DNA from: Linanthus parryae | Taxonomy: Eukaryota > Streptophyta > Magnoliopsida > Ericales > Polemoniaceae | Length of the DNA stretch: 64,000 nt | Assembly: GCA_023055425.1 (NCBI GenBank) | Contig: JALGPY010000001.1 | Location: 136,487,368 to 136,551,367 of the forward strand | Direction of reading: 5' to 3' | Shown here: positions 47,727 through 59,837 of the stretch, piece by piece | Layout of the letters: every line of letters begins with the position of its first letter | Position numbering within the stretch: the first letter of the stretch is position 1 | The notes under the pieces: model-generated | Database searches by the model: none | Seen by the model: the letters and a program-made list of their open reading frames with translations, nothing else | What the model was told of the DNA's origin: nothing | Made by a program: the position numbers and the translations under genes

Positions 47727-48149
47727 GGTTCAACTTAGAGAACCCTAATTTACCTATAGTTATTCTTATGTAAACATATTTATAGTTGAAACCTAAATTA
47801 GGCCGACCCAATAATCAAAGTCGTGTCATTTTTAACAACTAAAATAATCATAATAGATTTGAAGGAACAAAATGCAACATAAAAAATTTAACTTTTGTAG
47901 GGTTCGGGCACATGCTGTTTCAAATTTGGACAGGCACTACACAAATTTGTCAACCCAAATTGTAATTAGGGTTGGCTTGTGAATAGATTTTGAATGGCAG
48001 GCTAATATACGCTTATATTGGTAAATCGCCGTACATTAATCACGACACAAATTATTTTTTGAAAGTTATGTAAAGTTAGTTTCATTTTGAATACAACAGC
48101 CCTAATTTTAAATCTTCCTTCAAACATCGAATAGAAGAGCATAGGAAGC

Positions 48150-48620
48150 GCACCACAACTTCTAAGAATTTTATGGAATAAGTTGGGGTCAATACAAACT
48201 GCTTATAATGGCAGATCGTCATACATAAATCATGATGCAAATATTTTTAAAAGTTTTTAAAATTTAATCATAAATACAGACAACATTTTTAAATTTGTTT
48301 ATCAACCAGGTATATACAAAATTATCAAAAGAAAACATAATATACAGAGTTGGGATTAGGAAAATGGCGTGTAATCAAAATAACGTAAACATAATCTATA
48401 GAACATGAACATACAAGTATTCGTGTAAATTTGAAACAAAACATTATCAACTTAAAACAAAAAAGTTGTATCAAGAGATGATTTCTAGCAAGAATTTTAA
48501 TAATTGTTGATACCTAAGACAGTCAAACTAAGGGAAACAAGTGATATCGAGAATTGAGATCTTACCGATGAAAATTATGAAAAGGAAAGCAGAGACAGTG
48601 AGGCGGCCGCAACCTTACAT
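48150..48620 (-). ncRNA. Array unit 4
   Basis: The start codon is followed by a stop (ATGTAA). TATA box TATAAATA near 48676 and donor GGTAAGATC are present. Hairpin about 48152-48189 has one mismatch. Confidence 0.28.
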
Positions 48621-49044
48621 GGTTCAACTTAGAGAACCCTAATTTACCTATCATAATTCTTATGTATACATATTTATAGCTGAAACCTATATTGGGCCGA
48701 CCCAATAAACAAATTCGTGTCATTTTTAACAACTAAAATAATCATAAGAGATTTTAAGGAACAAAATATAACATAAAAAATTAACTTTTGTGGGGCTTGG
48801 GCACATGCTTTTTAAAATTTGGACAGACCCTAGACAAATTTGTCAACCCAAATTGTAATTAGGGTTGGGCTTGAGAATAGATTTTGAATGGCGGGCTAAT
48901 ATACGCCTATATTGGTAAATCCTTGTACATTAATCACGACACAAATATTTTTTGAAAGTTATGTAAAGTTATCTACATTTTGATTACAACAACCCTAAGT
49001 TTAATCTTCCTTCAAACATCAAATCAAATAGCATAAGAAGCGCG

Positions 49045-49491
49045 CCCCAACTTCTAAGAATTTTATGGAATAAGTTGCGGTCAATACAAATACATAAATC
49101 ATGATGCAAATGTTTTTGAAAGTTATGTAAATTGAATTACAAATACAGGAACCCTAGGTTTAAATTCATTTTATCAACCAGATATATACAAATTATGAAA
49201 ATAAATACATAATATAAAGAGTTGGGATTAGCAAAAGAGCGTGTGATCAAAATAACGTAAACATAATCAGCATAACATGAAGATACATTTATTCGTGTAA
49301 ATTTGAAACAAAATATTATCAACCTAATGTAACTAAGTTGTATTGAGAGATGATATCTAGCAAGAATATTAATAATTGTTGATGTGTAAGACAATCAATA
49401 AAGAAAATCAAGTGTTGTCGAGAATTGAGATCTTACCAGTGAAATTTGTGAAAAGGAAAGCATGGAAAGTGAGGCGACCGCAACTTGACAT
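49045..49491 (-). ncRNA. Array unit 5
   Basis: Leader exon and donor kept; hairpin 49045-49080 with one mismatch (AAGTTGCGG). TATAAATA box near 49550. Confidence 0.28.
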
Positions 49492-49912
49492 GGTTCAACT
49501 TAGAGAACCTTAATTTACCTGTCGGTATTCTTATGTATACATATTTATAGCTAAAACTTATATTGGGCCGAGCCATAAAACAAAATCGTGTCACTTTAAC
49601 AAATAAAATAATCATAAGAGATTTTAAGGAATAAAATGTAACATAAAAAATTAACTTTTGTAGGGCCTGGGCGGGCACATACATTTTAAATTTGGAAAGA
49701 CCCTAGACAAATTTTGAACCCAAATTATAATTAGGGTTGGGCTTGTAAATAGATTTTGAATTGCAGGCTAATATACGCTTATATTGATAAATCACCGTAC
49801 ATTAATCACGACACATATATTTTTTGGTTGTTATGTAAAGTTTGCATTTTGAATACAACCCTAAGTTTAAATCTTTCTTCAAACATCGAATTAAAGGGCA
49901 CATGAAGCGCAA

Positions 49913-50393
49913 TCCCAACTTCTAAGAATTTTGTGGAATAAGTTGGGGTCAATACAAACCGCTTATAATGGCAGATCGTCATACATAAATCATGATGCAA
50001 ATATTTGTATGATTTATTTTTTTTTAAATCAGGTTATCTAAATTTAATTATAAATACATAAATCATGGGTTTATATTCGTTTTATCAACAAGGTATATAA
50101 AAATTATCAAGAAAAGAGCATAAATAAAGAGGTGTTATTAGCAAAAGAGTGTGTAATCAAAATAACATAAACATAATCAACTAAACATAAACATTCAACT
50201 ATTCGTGTGAATTTGAAACAAAAATTATTAAACTAAAATAACTAAGTTGTATCGAGAGATGATATCTAGCAAGAATCTTAATAATTGTTGATAGGTAAGA
50301 CAATCAAACTAAGAGAATATCGAGAATTGAGATCTTACCAGTGAGAGTTGTGAGAATGAAAGTAGAGAAAGTGAGGCGGCCGCAAGTTGACAT
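49913..50393 (-). ncRNA. Array unit 6
   Basis: Leader exon at 50393 and donor GGTAAGATC kept, TATAAATA near 50444, hairpin 49913-49948 with eight paired bases. Its upstream block (50560-50860) matches 32340-32670 of copy 1 better than the other units do. Confidence 0.3.
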
Positions 50394-50860
50394 AGTTCAA
50401 CTTAGAGAAGCCTACCTACCGTTATTCTTATGTATACATATTTATAGCTGAAACTTAAATTCGGCTGACCCAATAAACAAAGTCGTGTCAAATTTAACAA
50501 CTAAATTAATCATAAGAGATTTCAAGGAACAAAATGTAACTAAAAAACTAACTTTTTTAGGGCTTGCGCACATGCTTTTTGTAACTTGGACGGAAACTCG
50601 ACAAACCACATCCTAGCCCAAACTAAAATAGTGTCTGGTCACATGCTTTTTTTTATTTGACAGTCTTGGATAAATTTGTCAACCCAAATTTTAATTAGGG
50701 TTGGGCTTTTGAATAAATTTTGAATGGCGGGCTAATCCGAGTTGTCGGATTTGAATAATTACATACAAATATTATATTTGGAGAAAATGATACAACATAT
50801 TTGAAATGATATACTATTTTTCTTTAATTAGTAGTGATATTTCTTTTTCATTATTTTTGT

Positions 50861-51620
50861 TCTAGAAATAATTAATTCGTATTTTTTACACAATTTTGTG
50901 TACAAATAGTTAAAAAAAATGTTCGAAAATTAGTGTTTTATACCCCGCCGGCTTGGGCATTTTTATAAAGGTATTGGCGGAAGGCACTCGACATTAGGCA
51001 GCACGTTAGTGTTGAGTGCGCGATTAACAACGAAATCATCATCTTTCCTTTGTCGGGGTGACACTTCTGCTTCCACTGTGTTTGATGGATGTCCTCTCGT
51101 CGCAGCTTTGCAGGCGGTAAGATGTGGAAGAGGTCGGCGTGAGGTTCAGTTGTGTAACAAGGCGCGACGTTCTGATTTTCCAGGATTGCGACCCCGAACA
51201 ATCCGGTTGGTTGGGCCACGGTGGTGCTAGATAAGCTCCTCCTAGTTGGAGTATGAATCCCCTAAGTATTTTCACGAATGTTTTCCACGAACTCTTCTAT
51301 TTCTTAGATTGGAAGAAGTGGTAAAAGGGATCCAAGGTTCCATGGCAGACAATAGTGTTACGGTTTCGTGGGCGAGCTGGCCGCACTTCTGGGTATTGTT
51401 AAGCATTGATTTATCCATGGACTATTTTAATTGGTTAACATGGTTATGCAGATTGGTGTTTAGAGTTTGAATAACTTTCAGAATGGTGGTTTGAGAGTTT
51501 TAAGGGTTTGGATCCTCTGGTTGTAAAGAGTCGGGGAGGATATGTCAGAGAATAGTTTTTGTCTTGAGGTTATCCATTGTCGTGAGATCCAATTCGGGTT
51601 AATTGTTATTTGATTTGTTA
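50861..51620 (-). other. Probable internal remnant of an LTR element
   Basis: Lies inside the LTR at 51647 if read on the minus strand. A 93-codon minus-strand reading (50938-51219, FGVAILENQNVAP) has no recognised domain. AT-rich ends. Identity is inferred only from its position next to the primer site. Confidence 0.3.
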
Positions 51621-51624
51621 GATC

Positions 51625-52205
51625 TCTTGCACGCCGGGTTCACCAAAATGTATATAAGAGAATAGACGAAGTACTGGTGGAGTTTAATCACTTGTGCTCG
51701 GATTATAGATAATCTAGATCTAACAATCTTAACAAGTACACAAATTGATCAAATGGCCAAGAGAGATAGAAGAAAAGGGTGGAAATAAGAAAAAATTTAC
51801 TTGTAGAGGAGAGAGGCAACTTATTGGAAGCAATTCGACAATTCACAAGGAATAGTCTATGTTCAATATGAATGGCAGAAAGGTATCGTCCTATTTATAC
51901 TAGTCACACTAGGGAAACGTACGGACAGCCCACGACCATTAAGGTGTACCCTAAATCCCTGGAGGATGTCACATATGACATATGTCAAGTATAAAGAAGA
52001 CGGTAGAACAAGTCAGCTCCACAGCATGTACATGTCACATCTGGGATGGATCCCACATGCGACGAGCCTTATTCCACCCTCCAAACCACTAGACCTCATG
52101 GCTCCCGTGCGGGGTGATGAGGTGAGAGGAACCGTGTCTCATGGTCCCTCGAGGTGCGAGATGACACGAACTTGTGCTTCTAGAGAACGGTGGTGAGGAC
52201 ACATG
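51625..52205 (-). mobile_element. Antisense LTR remnant with primer-binding site
   Basis: On the minus strand, ACA at the LTR end is followed by TTTTGGTGAACCCGGCGTG, nearly the same as after the Tat LTR at 8155. A minus-strand TATA box (GTATAAATAGG, near 51900) fits an LTR promoter. The far end is not defined and there is no matching second LTR in the window. Confidence 0.5.
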
Positions 52206-52239
52206 TAGGTTGCTGATTCCACGCGGAAGTGACCGAGTG

Positions 52240-52575
52240 TCTCACTTTTGACTATCTGCAATCTCTATAGCATCCAGTAAACATCCGGACCTGGTTATAT
52301 CCCTCTTCAAATGTGGAACCAATATAATTTCTTGTGTAGCTTCGCAAAGTAAATTTACTAGGCCCTTCCACATTAATCCAAGCCCTCTCTTGCGGCCAGC
52401 TGGATCAACAAAATAGCTATTTGCATACCCCACCTTATTACAAACTTTCTCCTTCTCCTTACTAGTTAACTTAGTCTCTATCAGAAAAACTAAATCAAAA
52501 TCTTAGTGGTTCACGAGATCACGAATAGGACCGTGTCGGAGTTCCTAAGCCCCCGTACGTTCCAACTGATGAGAA
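52240..52575 (-). pseudogene. LINE endonuclease N-terminal fragment
   Basis: Minus-strand LISWNVRGLRNSDT, then in other frames LVFLIETKL and YFVDPAGRKRGLGLMW, the start of the LINE APE endonuclease. Frames are mixed, so it is dead. The rest of this LINE is absent. Confidence 0.65.
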
Positions 52576-52860
52576 TGAATGATTATTATAAAACCGCTTA
52601 ATTAGGTACTCTTTTCACATGTTTTTTCAAAATTGATAAAGTAACAAAGCAAATACAAATACTATAAAATGTGTATTATGCTTCTTGAATTTGAGCAATA
52701 TGACAGATACACTGTAGCAGCTACTCTACCGGTTGATATAAAATCTTCCTAGGTTTCCTTCAGGACTATCTTGCACTCATGCCCTATCTCGCACTCATGC
52801 CCTTCAGGACTATCTCGCACTCATGCCTTTCTCTACCGGGGGTGTGGGAGAATCACCCCC

Positions 52861-53407
52861 GTAGTGATGCAGAGAACCAGGCTATGGGTAGAGAAGAAGC
52901 AGTTGGAGGAGATAGATCAGAGCAGGACATGGTGATAGATGATGAAGTAGCAGCTACTCTACCGAACCAGAATAACAACACATAAGCTGAACGACTCAAA
53001 CAACCAGCGTATCCGAGGAGATGAAGACAGTAGATGACGATGCCTTGACAACACAGGTGATGGGTAGGGAGACGTCATCAGAGGCTACAGCTGAGGCTAA
53101 CCCCCCAACTCAAAAAACCCATACAGCTACTAACCCCCTAGTGGCTGCAAGAATAAACCAGTTTAACTCAAGCGTTGACTCTCGAAGAACAAAGGCCGAC
53201 AATAACAAAAGGAAGAGTTTGGTCATGAACTTTAGTCCACCGGCGCAGGTGACAAAATCAGCAGTAGTAGAGGATGGGGAGGGTTCCGGTGTGAAGGGAG
53301 TAGGTGAAGATAATGGCATGGATGTGACACGAAAAGGAAAAGGGGCAGTAAGATCTTTAACTGATAAATTGGCGGGAGTTGCGGAGCAACCCCGCCAAGC
53401 ATCATAA
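52861..53407 (+). pseudogene. LINE ORF1 C-terminal region
   Basis: Acidic then basic, low-complexity product ending KLAGVAEQPRQAS, directly before the endonuclease frame. It lacks the DUF4283 and CCHC parts that head plant LINE ORF1. Function in the family is RNA binding. Confidence 0.5.
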
Positions 53408-53412
53408 GTCTC

Positions 53413-54360
53413 TTGAGTTGGGACGTACGATGGTTGGGGAACCTCAGTACGTTCATATCGCTTTGCGAGCTCGTAAAGCAAAATTCCCCTGACTTGGTCT
53501 TTCTCCTGGAGACTAAGTTATCAAGACAGGAGATGCAGCAAAAGATTGCTAGAATGGGCTTCTACAATGGTTTCGCAGTTGATTCCAGAGGTATTAGTGG
53601 AGGTCTAGCTCTTTTGTGGCGAGATAGTATGCAGGTTAATGTTTTGAATCACTCTTCTCATTTTATAGATGCAATTGTTCAAAAAGTTGATGATTGTGTT
53701 AGATGGAAATTAACTGGGTTTTATGCAAAAATCCAAATCGAGAAGAACGTTTTCTATCCTGGGAATTGTTAAGAAGATTAATTCCCCGTAGGTGATTTTA
53801 ATGCAATCACTTCTTACGCTGATAAGGATGGAGGTGTGGGGACTAACTTCCTACAGTTAGATCAGTTTAGATAAGCTCTTAACGATACTGGATTAATTGA
53901 CCTTGGTTTTCACGGCAATCCTTACACTTGGACGAACAATCAGGAGGACAACAGAAACATCAGGGAAAGAATTGATAGAGCAGTTTCTAATATTCTATGG
54001 AAGGATGATTTTCAAGGAGCGAAAGTCACTCATTTGTGGTGGCCTAACTCCGATCACATACCTATCTTACTTGAATGGAAGCAATAGGGCCCTAGTTGGA
54101 GGCTAAGGAAGAGATTCCAGTATGAGAAAATGTGGGAAATACATGAGGGTTTCCACGATTGAATCTCTAATTGCTGTACTAGCGAGGGTATTTCACTGCC
54201 GGAGAAGTTGCAAGGTCTGAATCGGAGGTGTCGAGCTTGGAACAAGGATATCTTCGGTCAGGTAACAAATCGTTGTAATTTCATTCGAGATCATGGACTG
54301 ATTCTAGATAGTTTGTTTCAATCTGCAGAAGTTATAGCGGAAAAACGAGCCCTAACAAAG
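53413..54360 (+). pseudogene. LINE endonuclease (APE type)
   Basis: LSTFISLCELVKQNSPDLVF, LLETKL and GGLALLWRDS match the N-terminal half; DFNAI, HGNPYTWTNNQ, RERIDRAVSN and PNSDHIPIL the C-terminal half. Stops at 53770, 53872 and 54086 and a frameshift between halves. The enzyme would nick target DNA. Confidence 0.75.
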
Positions 54361-54393
54361 GAATACAATGAGCTCTAGAAACATGAGGAAGTT

Positions 54394-56000
54394 ATGTGGA
54401 GACAAAGATCTCGAGTTGAATGGTTAAAGCATGGATATAGTAACACCAGATTCTTCCATTTGAAGGCTACAATCAGACGTGCTAGAAACAAATTCCAAGG
54501 AGTTGAGGATGGATATGGAAATATGATTACAGATGAGCAGGGTATTGGAGCGGTTTTCGAGAAATATTTTGCAGATATTTTTACGTCTACCGAACCTGAT
54601 ATGGACGATATAGCTCCGATGCTTGTTCCAGCAGCGGAGATCATTAGTAGCACTGAATGTCAAAAACTGGAGAGTATGTATACAGCCGATGAGGTTAGGA
54701 GTGCACTTTTTCAGATGGGGCCGGACAAAGCCCCAGGTATTGATGGGTTTAATGCAGGGTTTTATCAGAAACATTGGGAGATTGTAGGAATGATGTTACG
54801 GGAGCTGTCTTGAAGATCACCAATCAAGGAGCCTCAGTCAAGGAGTTCAATCACACGTTGATTGCTCTTATCCCCAAAGTGAAGCAACCACGCAAGCCAA
54901 GTGAGTATCGTCCTATTAGCTTGTGCAATGTTATTTATATGATTGTTGCAAAATGTCCAGCTAATCGATTGAAATTAGTTCTACCTAATTTGATATCTGA
55001 ATAGCAAAGTGCTTTCGTCCCGGTAGACTAATCTCAGACAACATCCTCACGTATTTTGAAGTTATTCATTCTCTTAAGACAAGGAAAAAGGGAAAGAAGG
55101 GTTTTTTGACCATGAAAGTGGATATGAGTAAAGCTTATGACAGGATCGAATGGAATTTTTTACAAGAAGTTCTCTTCCACATGGGATACGGTCCAAGGTT
55201 CAGGGCTTCGGTTCTGAATTGCATATCGTCAGTTTCTTATTCAGTGCTCCGAGGTGGTGCACCTTTGGGGCATATTAATCCAAAGAGAGGGCTCATACAG
55301 GGATGTCCCTTATCCCCCTATCTCTTTCTTATTTGCAGTGAGATGTTATCTAGAGCTATTTCTACTTCGGTAGAGGAGGGACGGCTAGAAGGGGTGACAG
55401 CATTCCAGGGAGGACCAGTGGTCTCCCACCTATTTTTTGCTGACGATTCTTTGTTTTTTACACATGCTAATGCTGAAAATTTAAATTCTCTGAAAGAAAT
55501 ACTTCAAGCATATGAGAAATCGTCAGGGCAAAAGATCAATTTAGACAAGTCGGCAATTTTTTTCTCACCGAATGTGGCGGAACCAATTAGGGATGGTATT
55601 TTGGATCTTGCTGGCATCCCTGAAGCGCCCCAACACGAAGAATATCTGGGCCTTCCCACCACTATGGGGAGAAACAGAAAGGTGACCTCCAACAAGTTGA
55701 CGGAAAAGCTGGACAACAAACTCAAGGGATGGAAAGAAAAGAACTTTTCAATTGCGGGAAAGGAAGTAATGATCAAAATTGTGGCTCAGGCTCTCCCAAC
55801 CTATGTATGTCGTGTTTCAAGCTTCCGGATGAGGTATGTGACAATATGGAGATGACGATCCGCAGGTTCTGGTGGAGTAAATCTAGTGCTGATTGAGGAC
55901 TTCCATGGGTTGCGTGGAAACGGATGCAAAGATCAAAAAGACATGGTGGAATGCAATTCAAGGATTTGAAGATGTTCAATTTAGCCATACTAGCAAAACA
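54394..56000 (+). pseudogene. LINE reverse transcriptase
   Basis: GPDKAPGIDGFNAGFYQKHW, ALIPKVKQPRKPSEYRPISL, MKVDMSKAYDRIEW, QGCPLSPYLFL and the catalytic HLFFADDSLFF are all recognisable. Frames change at 54810 and near 55015. The palm motifs are complete, so only indels and stops silence it. The segment overlaps in sequence type with the LINE at 24 kb but is a different copy. Confidence 0.85.
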
Positions 56001-56079
56001 AGGTTGGCGGTTACTTCATAAAGGTAATTCTTAATGTAGCTGGGTTCTAAAAGCTAAGTATTTCCCATATCGGAGTTTT

Positions 56080-57423
56080 ATGGATGCAGAGTTAGGATAT
56101 TCCCCATCTTTTGCGTGGAGAGGTATTATTGAGGGACAAAAGATCCTCCAACATGGGCTGAGATGGAAGATAGGAAACGGGGAAAGCATACTACTCTCAG
56201 AAGCATGGGTACCCCACAACCCTGCTTCAAAGCTCATAACTAGACTACCCAACGATTGTCAATTGACTGTCAGTCATCTAATGCACGAGGGAGAGAACAA
56301 ATGGAACATTGAAGCAATAAATAATACATTGTGGGAAGTGGACAGAGTGGTTGTTACAAGAATCCAGCTCCCTTCCAATCGAACTCATGATAAACAAATC
56401 TGGATGTTTGAGAATTCGGGTATTTATTCGGTTAGATCGGGATATAGAGTGGCCTGTGCCATTGATGAGACGCCTATTACCACTGGTCCTTCTTCAAGTG
56501 ATGAGAACAGTTTCAAAGTCCTTTGGTCTGTAAAGGTTCCCAAGAAGCTTAACCATTTTGCTTGGCAGATTCTGAACAATGCAGTTCCAACAAAAGAGAA
56601 TCTAAAGAGGAGAGGGTTGAAGATTGATACAAAGTGCAGCTTTTGCGATCATACTGTTGAATCTGCCACTCATGTCCTAAGAGATTGTAGGATAGCAAAG
56701 AAGGTCTAGAATGGGTTACTGGGCAGTGAGTTCAATCAAAATCCCAAATCCTCCATAGGGGATTGGATCACTCATTTCCTCAATACAAAAAATCAACAGG
56801 ATCACCAAATCTTGTTTAATGGCTTATATTCCATTTGGATTGAGAGGAATAACAAGGTGTTCAATCATATACTTTCCACCCCAGAGGAGATTATTGCCGG
56901 AGTTTTTGAAAGATTAGAGGAGTTCAATCTGGCACAGATCACATAGGGGGTCAAACCACAGTGGGGTGGGTCACAAACCTGGACCAGACCGGTGGCACCG
57001 TGGGTAAAGGTCAACTTCTATGGGTCGTGGATCCAACAGATGGGCGAATCGAAGGATGGAGTGGCTATCAGAGAAGACGACGGGAGGGTTCTAGTGGCGG
57101 CAACTTTCTCAACTGGTTTCGCAGCATCGTCAATGGTTTCCGAAGCCAAAGCCCTCTCCTGGGCCATCAATTTCGCCAGCGAACTTAGATTCTCCCACTG
57201 TGTCTTAGAAAGTGATTCCTCTAAGTTGACATCTGAGTTCAATCAAAGAAAAGAAGGTGGAGACCCAACAGATCTCACAGAGGTGGAGGAGGAGATAGCC
57301 AGAGCTCTCGACGAAGTAAAGACTATCCAGTTTTCGGAAGTGACTTTTGCAAAGAGAAGTACAAATAACCTTGCTCATTTAAATACTAATGTGGATGTTT
57401 TGTGCTTGCGAACCATGTTATAA
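56080..57423 (+). pseudogene. LINE zf-RVT region and RNase H
   Basis: LGYSPSFAWRGIIEGQKIL, then TKCSFCDHTVESATHVLRDC (zf-RVT), stop at 56707, then RNase H from about 56992 (WVKVNFYGSW, SEAKALSWAI, LESDSSKL). The final RSTNNLAH motif runs straight into unrelated sequence, so the last residues and tail are gone. Confidence 0.75.
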
Positions 57424-58985
57424 AATCTCCTTGTATCCGGGCTCCTCTCGGGTACGGAGTGACATCCCCGGGTCTCCGGCTTGGGCCATTTGGGGGTGTT
57501 ACAACCTGAGTGTGAGAACTGACACTTGCACCTTCATCTATATTTTTGAGGAACGCCAGATTCTTATGAGCATTGTGATGAGCCTTCATGTTTGATTTGG
57601 GATCCTTACTGTTTGGTCGGCCCCAGGGAGGATTTATGACACCACTAAATCCTCTGCCCATATTTCCTCCTCCACGTCCCATTCTTCCAGCGCCTCTTCC
57701 CCTAGCTGAATCTCCCGAGCCCCTTCCCTGAATCTGTCTTCTGTTATGTGCCTTCGCTGCTTGATTCGGGCTGAGATTTGCATCATCAACCTTGCGCTTA
57801 GAACCTGACGAAGGGAGCTTTGAGTCCTTCATAGCTCCTTTTCCTTTCTATGATGCCATGTAACCATTTTTGAGGGTGGGCTTCAAGAGAATGATTCGGA
57901 GTGGATTATCAATGACATACACTGAATCCGGCGTTTCAGCTTGTCCTCCTCCCCGTTTGTATCCATCGATTCCTCTGACTCAGCCTTTGATTCACTGAAA
58001 CCCCAATCTTCATCAACCTCATCTGCTTTCCCTTATTTTTCCTTAGCCTCCTGGTCACTGTGAGTCTTCTCAGGATGATTCTTCGCTTCTGTAGTAGGAG
58101 TGTCTTCTTTAAATGCATCGACCAATCTTTCCAACGGTGGTGGCCGGTACAACAACCAATCTCTGTACCCAGGTTGGCGATTCGTCCTCACGTCATCGTC
58201 CACCTTTAAGCAATCATCCCCGTTATGGGTTATTCTCCCACACCAACAACAAAAGCTCGGGATTCGTTCGAACTTGTAGTCCAGCCACACCTTCTTACCC
58301 AACACCTTAATGTATTTTCCTCTTCTAATCGGCCTATCGATATCAAGACGAACCCTTGCGCGCATATAATCGCCTCGTCCTGGACCCGAAGAGATCTTCG
58401 GGTCAGTATGAATAACAGTACCCATGCTTTTAACAGCTTTATGCAGATCCGCCTCAGTTTGACGGAAGAGAGGCAAGTTGCTTACCTGCACCCACACCTC
58501 TATCGTTTCGAAAGTAACATTCTTGGTGTCGACTGCCATCTCCCACGGCTTCAAAAGCAGTATGTTGTCGTCAAACTTCCAGTGATCGCCCAAAAGAAGT
58601 GTATTCAAGGATTCCATAGACGGAAATTGAAAGACAATCTATTCGGTCCCGTTTCATGGATGCTAATATCTTCACCTTCCGGCCAAATCTTCTTGAACAA
58701 AAAGTTCATCGCCCAGTGATTGAATCTGACCAACTTGAGAAAAGTCCCGATCAAGCATGGCCCTCTCGCCTTTATTGCTGCCAAAAAGTACTCTGAATAA
58801 AAGACTTATACCTCTTCTTCTTCGATGGTAAGGCTCCCGAAGTCCAGCAAAGAAGAAGACCAGTTTTCCATCTTCCAGTTCGCCGGCGGAGTAGACTCTG
58901 ATCCCAACGCTTGACGGAACCCTAGTTCAGCAACGTGCGCCCGCAATCGCCCCACTGTGCTCCGAAAAACTTGGAAAAAAGAAAC
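57386..58985 (-). pseudogene. LINE ORF1 (DUF4283 and CCHC) fragment, minus strand
   Basis: Starts at 58871 (MENWSSSL, LTIEEEE), loses frame, then from 58617 reads a DUF4283-like domain (WKFDDNILLLKPWE, VWVQVSNLPLF, GRGDYMRARVRLD) and a CCHC knuckle (CCWCGRITHNGDDC), followed by a Gly/Arg-rich tail (GRGAGRMGRGGGNMGRG). It would bind LINE RNA. The element stops near 57430, before any endonuclease, where it meets the plus-strand LINE. Upstream to 58985 is a short leader. Confidence 0.75.
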
Positions 58986-59837
58986 CTAGCAAAATATTTA
59001 TGATAGGTACCGGAACGGGTCAATTGGAGACTATAGACGGACTAGATTTATAGCGTTTTTGAATTAGTTGCAATATTTGTTAAGAATATTTCATTTGATA
59101 TATGTAAACGATTATTTTTCAAACGAATATTAAAATGATGTTTATTCTAAAATTGACAAAGAGTTGTATATTCCTAAGCTTCCGCTATTTTTTATCGAAA
59201 AGCAAGACGGTTCGTGTTTCTGCCGCGGTCGAAAAACACGTTTGATAAATTATTAATTACCTTAAAGCCAAAAGTCGGGTCGTGACATATACAACAATAT
59301 TAGTCGTATCGATTGTAATTGAAACAGATTTGTTGACGACCAATACATAGTCTGCATAACCATTTGGTAGTATTACCCACCAAAACTAGTTAGAACATGT
59401 CCAATACTAGTAGGAAAAAATAGGCAAAAATTATTGATAAAATCATTCTTTTAGATATTAGCTAAGGAATAATATTATAACTATTAGTGTCTGCTCCATT
59501 TGTGGTTAGGCAAAAAGAAGTTATGCTTTTATTGATTTTTTGTTAGAAAAGTGGACATATAGAGAGAGAAAATAGTGGAAAACAATGAGAAAGATTAGGA
59601 AGCATGTAATGAGCCACCTAAATAGGGGTGAAATTTGATTTTGCCAACAAAAAATCATCGCAAAGTTTGGTGAAGAAGATGCATATTTTATGGTTTGCGT
59701 ATCAATGTGCATATGCTATTGGATCTCAACTTTTATCAATGTCTTTATAATTTACCTAAAATAATTGGGTCGTGTACCATTGGAGATGCTCTTATAGGGT
59801 TTTAACACATCAATTTTTCAAACGAACATTTGGTACA
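58986..59837. other. AT-rich intergenic DNA
   Basis: No gene, repeat border or RNA recognised. Confidence 0.3.

Larger units (their letters stand above)
45205..50860 (-). repeat. Tandem array of six ~0.9-kb units (promoter, leader exon, hairpin)
   Basis: Units are marked by the minus-strand start codon (or its equivalent) at 45912, 46810, 47726, 48620, 49491 and 50393, spaced 898, 916, 894, 871 and 902. Each has, in minus order, a GGGC-rich upstream block, a TATAAATA-type box in most, a leader with a TTAGGGTT telo-box, a short exon with donor GGTAAGATC in most, an AT-rich intron and a CCCCAACTT hairpin. The first unit has a second, diverged hairpin. No long ORF runs through a unit. Confidence 0.8.
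52740..57425 (+). mobile_element. L1-type LINE, plus strand, truncated at both ends
   Basis: The order is the C-terminal part of ORF1, endonuclease, RT, zf-RVT and RNase H, all on the plus strand. The ORF1 start and the 3' tail are missing: RNase H ends abruptly near 57385 against inverted LINE sequence. Several stops and frameshifts. A short repeat of GACTATCTCGCACTCATGCC lies at 52765-52830 near its 5' limit. Confidence 0.8.

Noticed and set aside
50938..51219. Host gene on the minus strand
   Set aside because: No recognised domain, and the position beside an LTR primer site favours retroelement sequence.
52740..58985. Twin-priming inversion of one LINE
   Set aside because: Twin priming puts the inverted 5' part before the sense 3' part; here the inverted ORF1 follows the sense RNase H, and no poly(A) is present.
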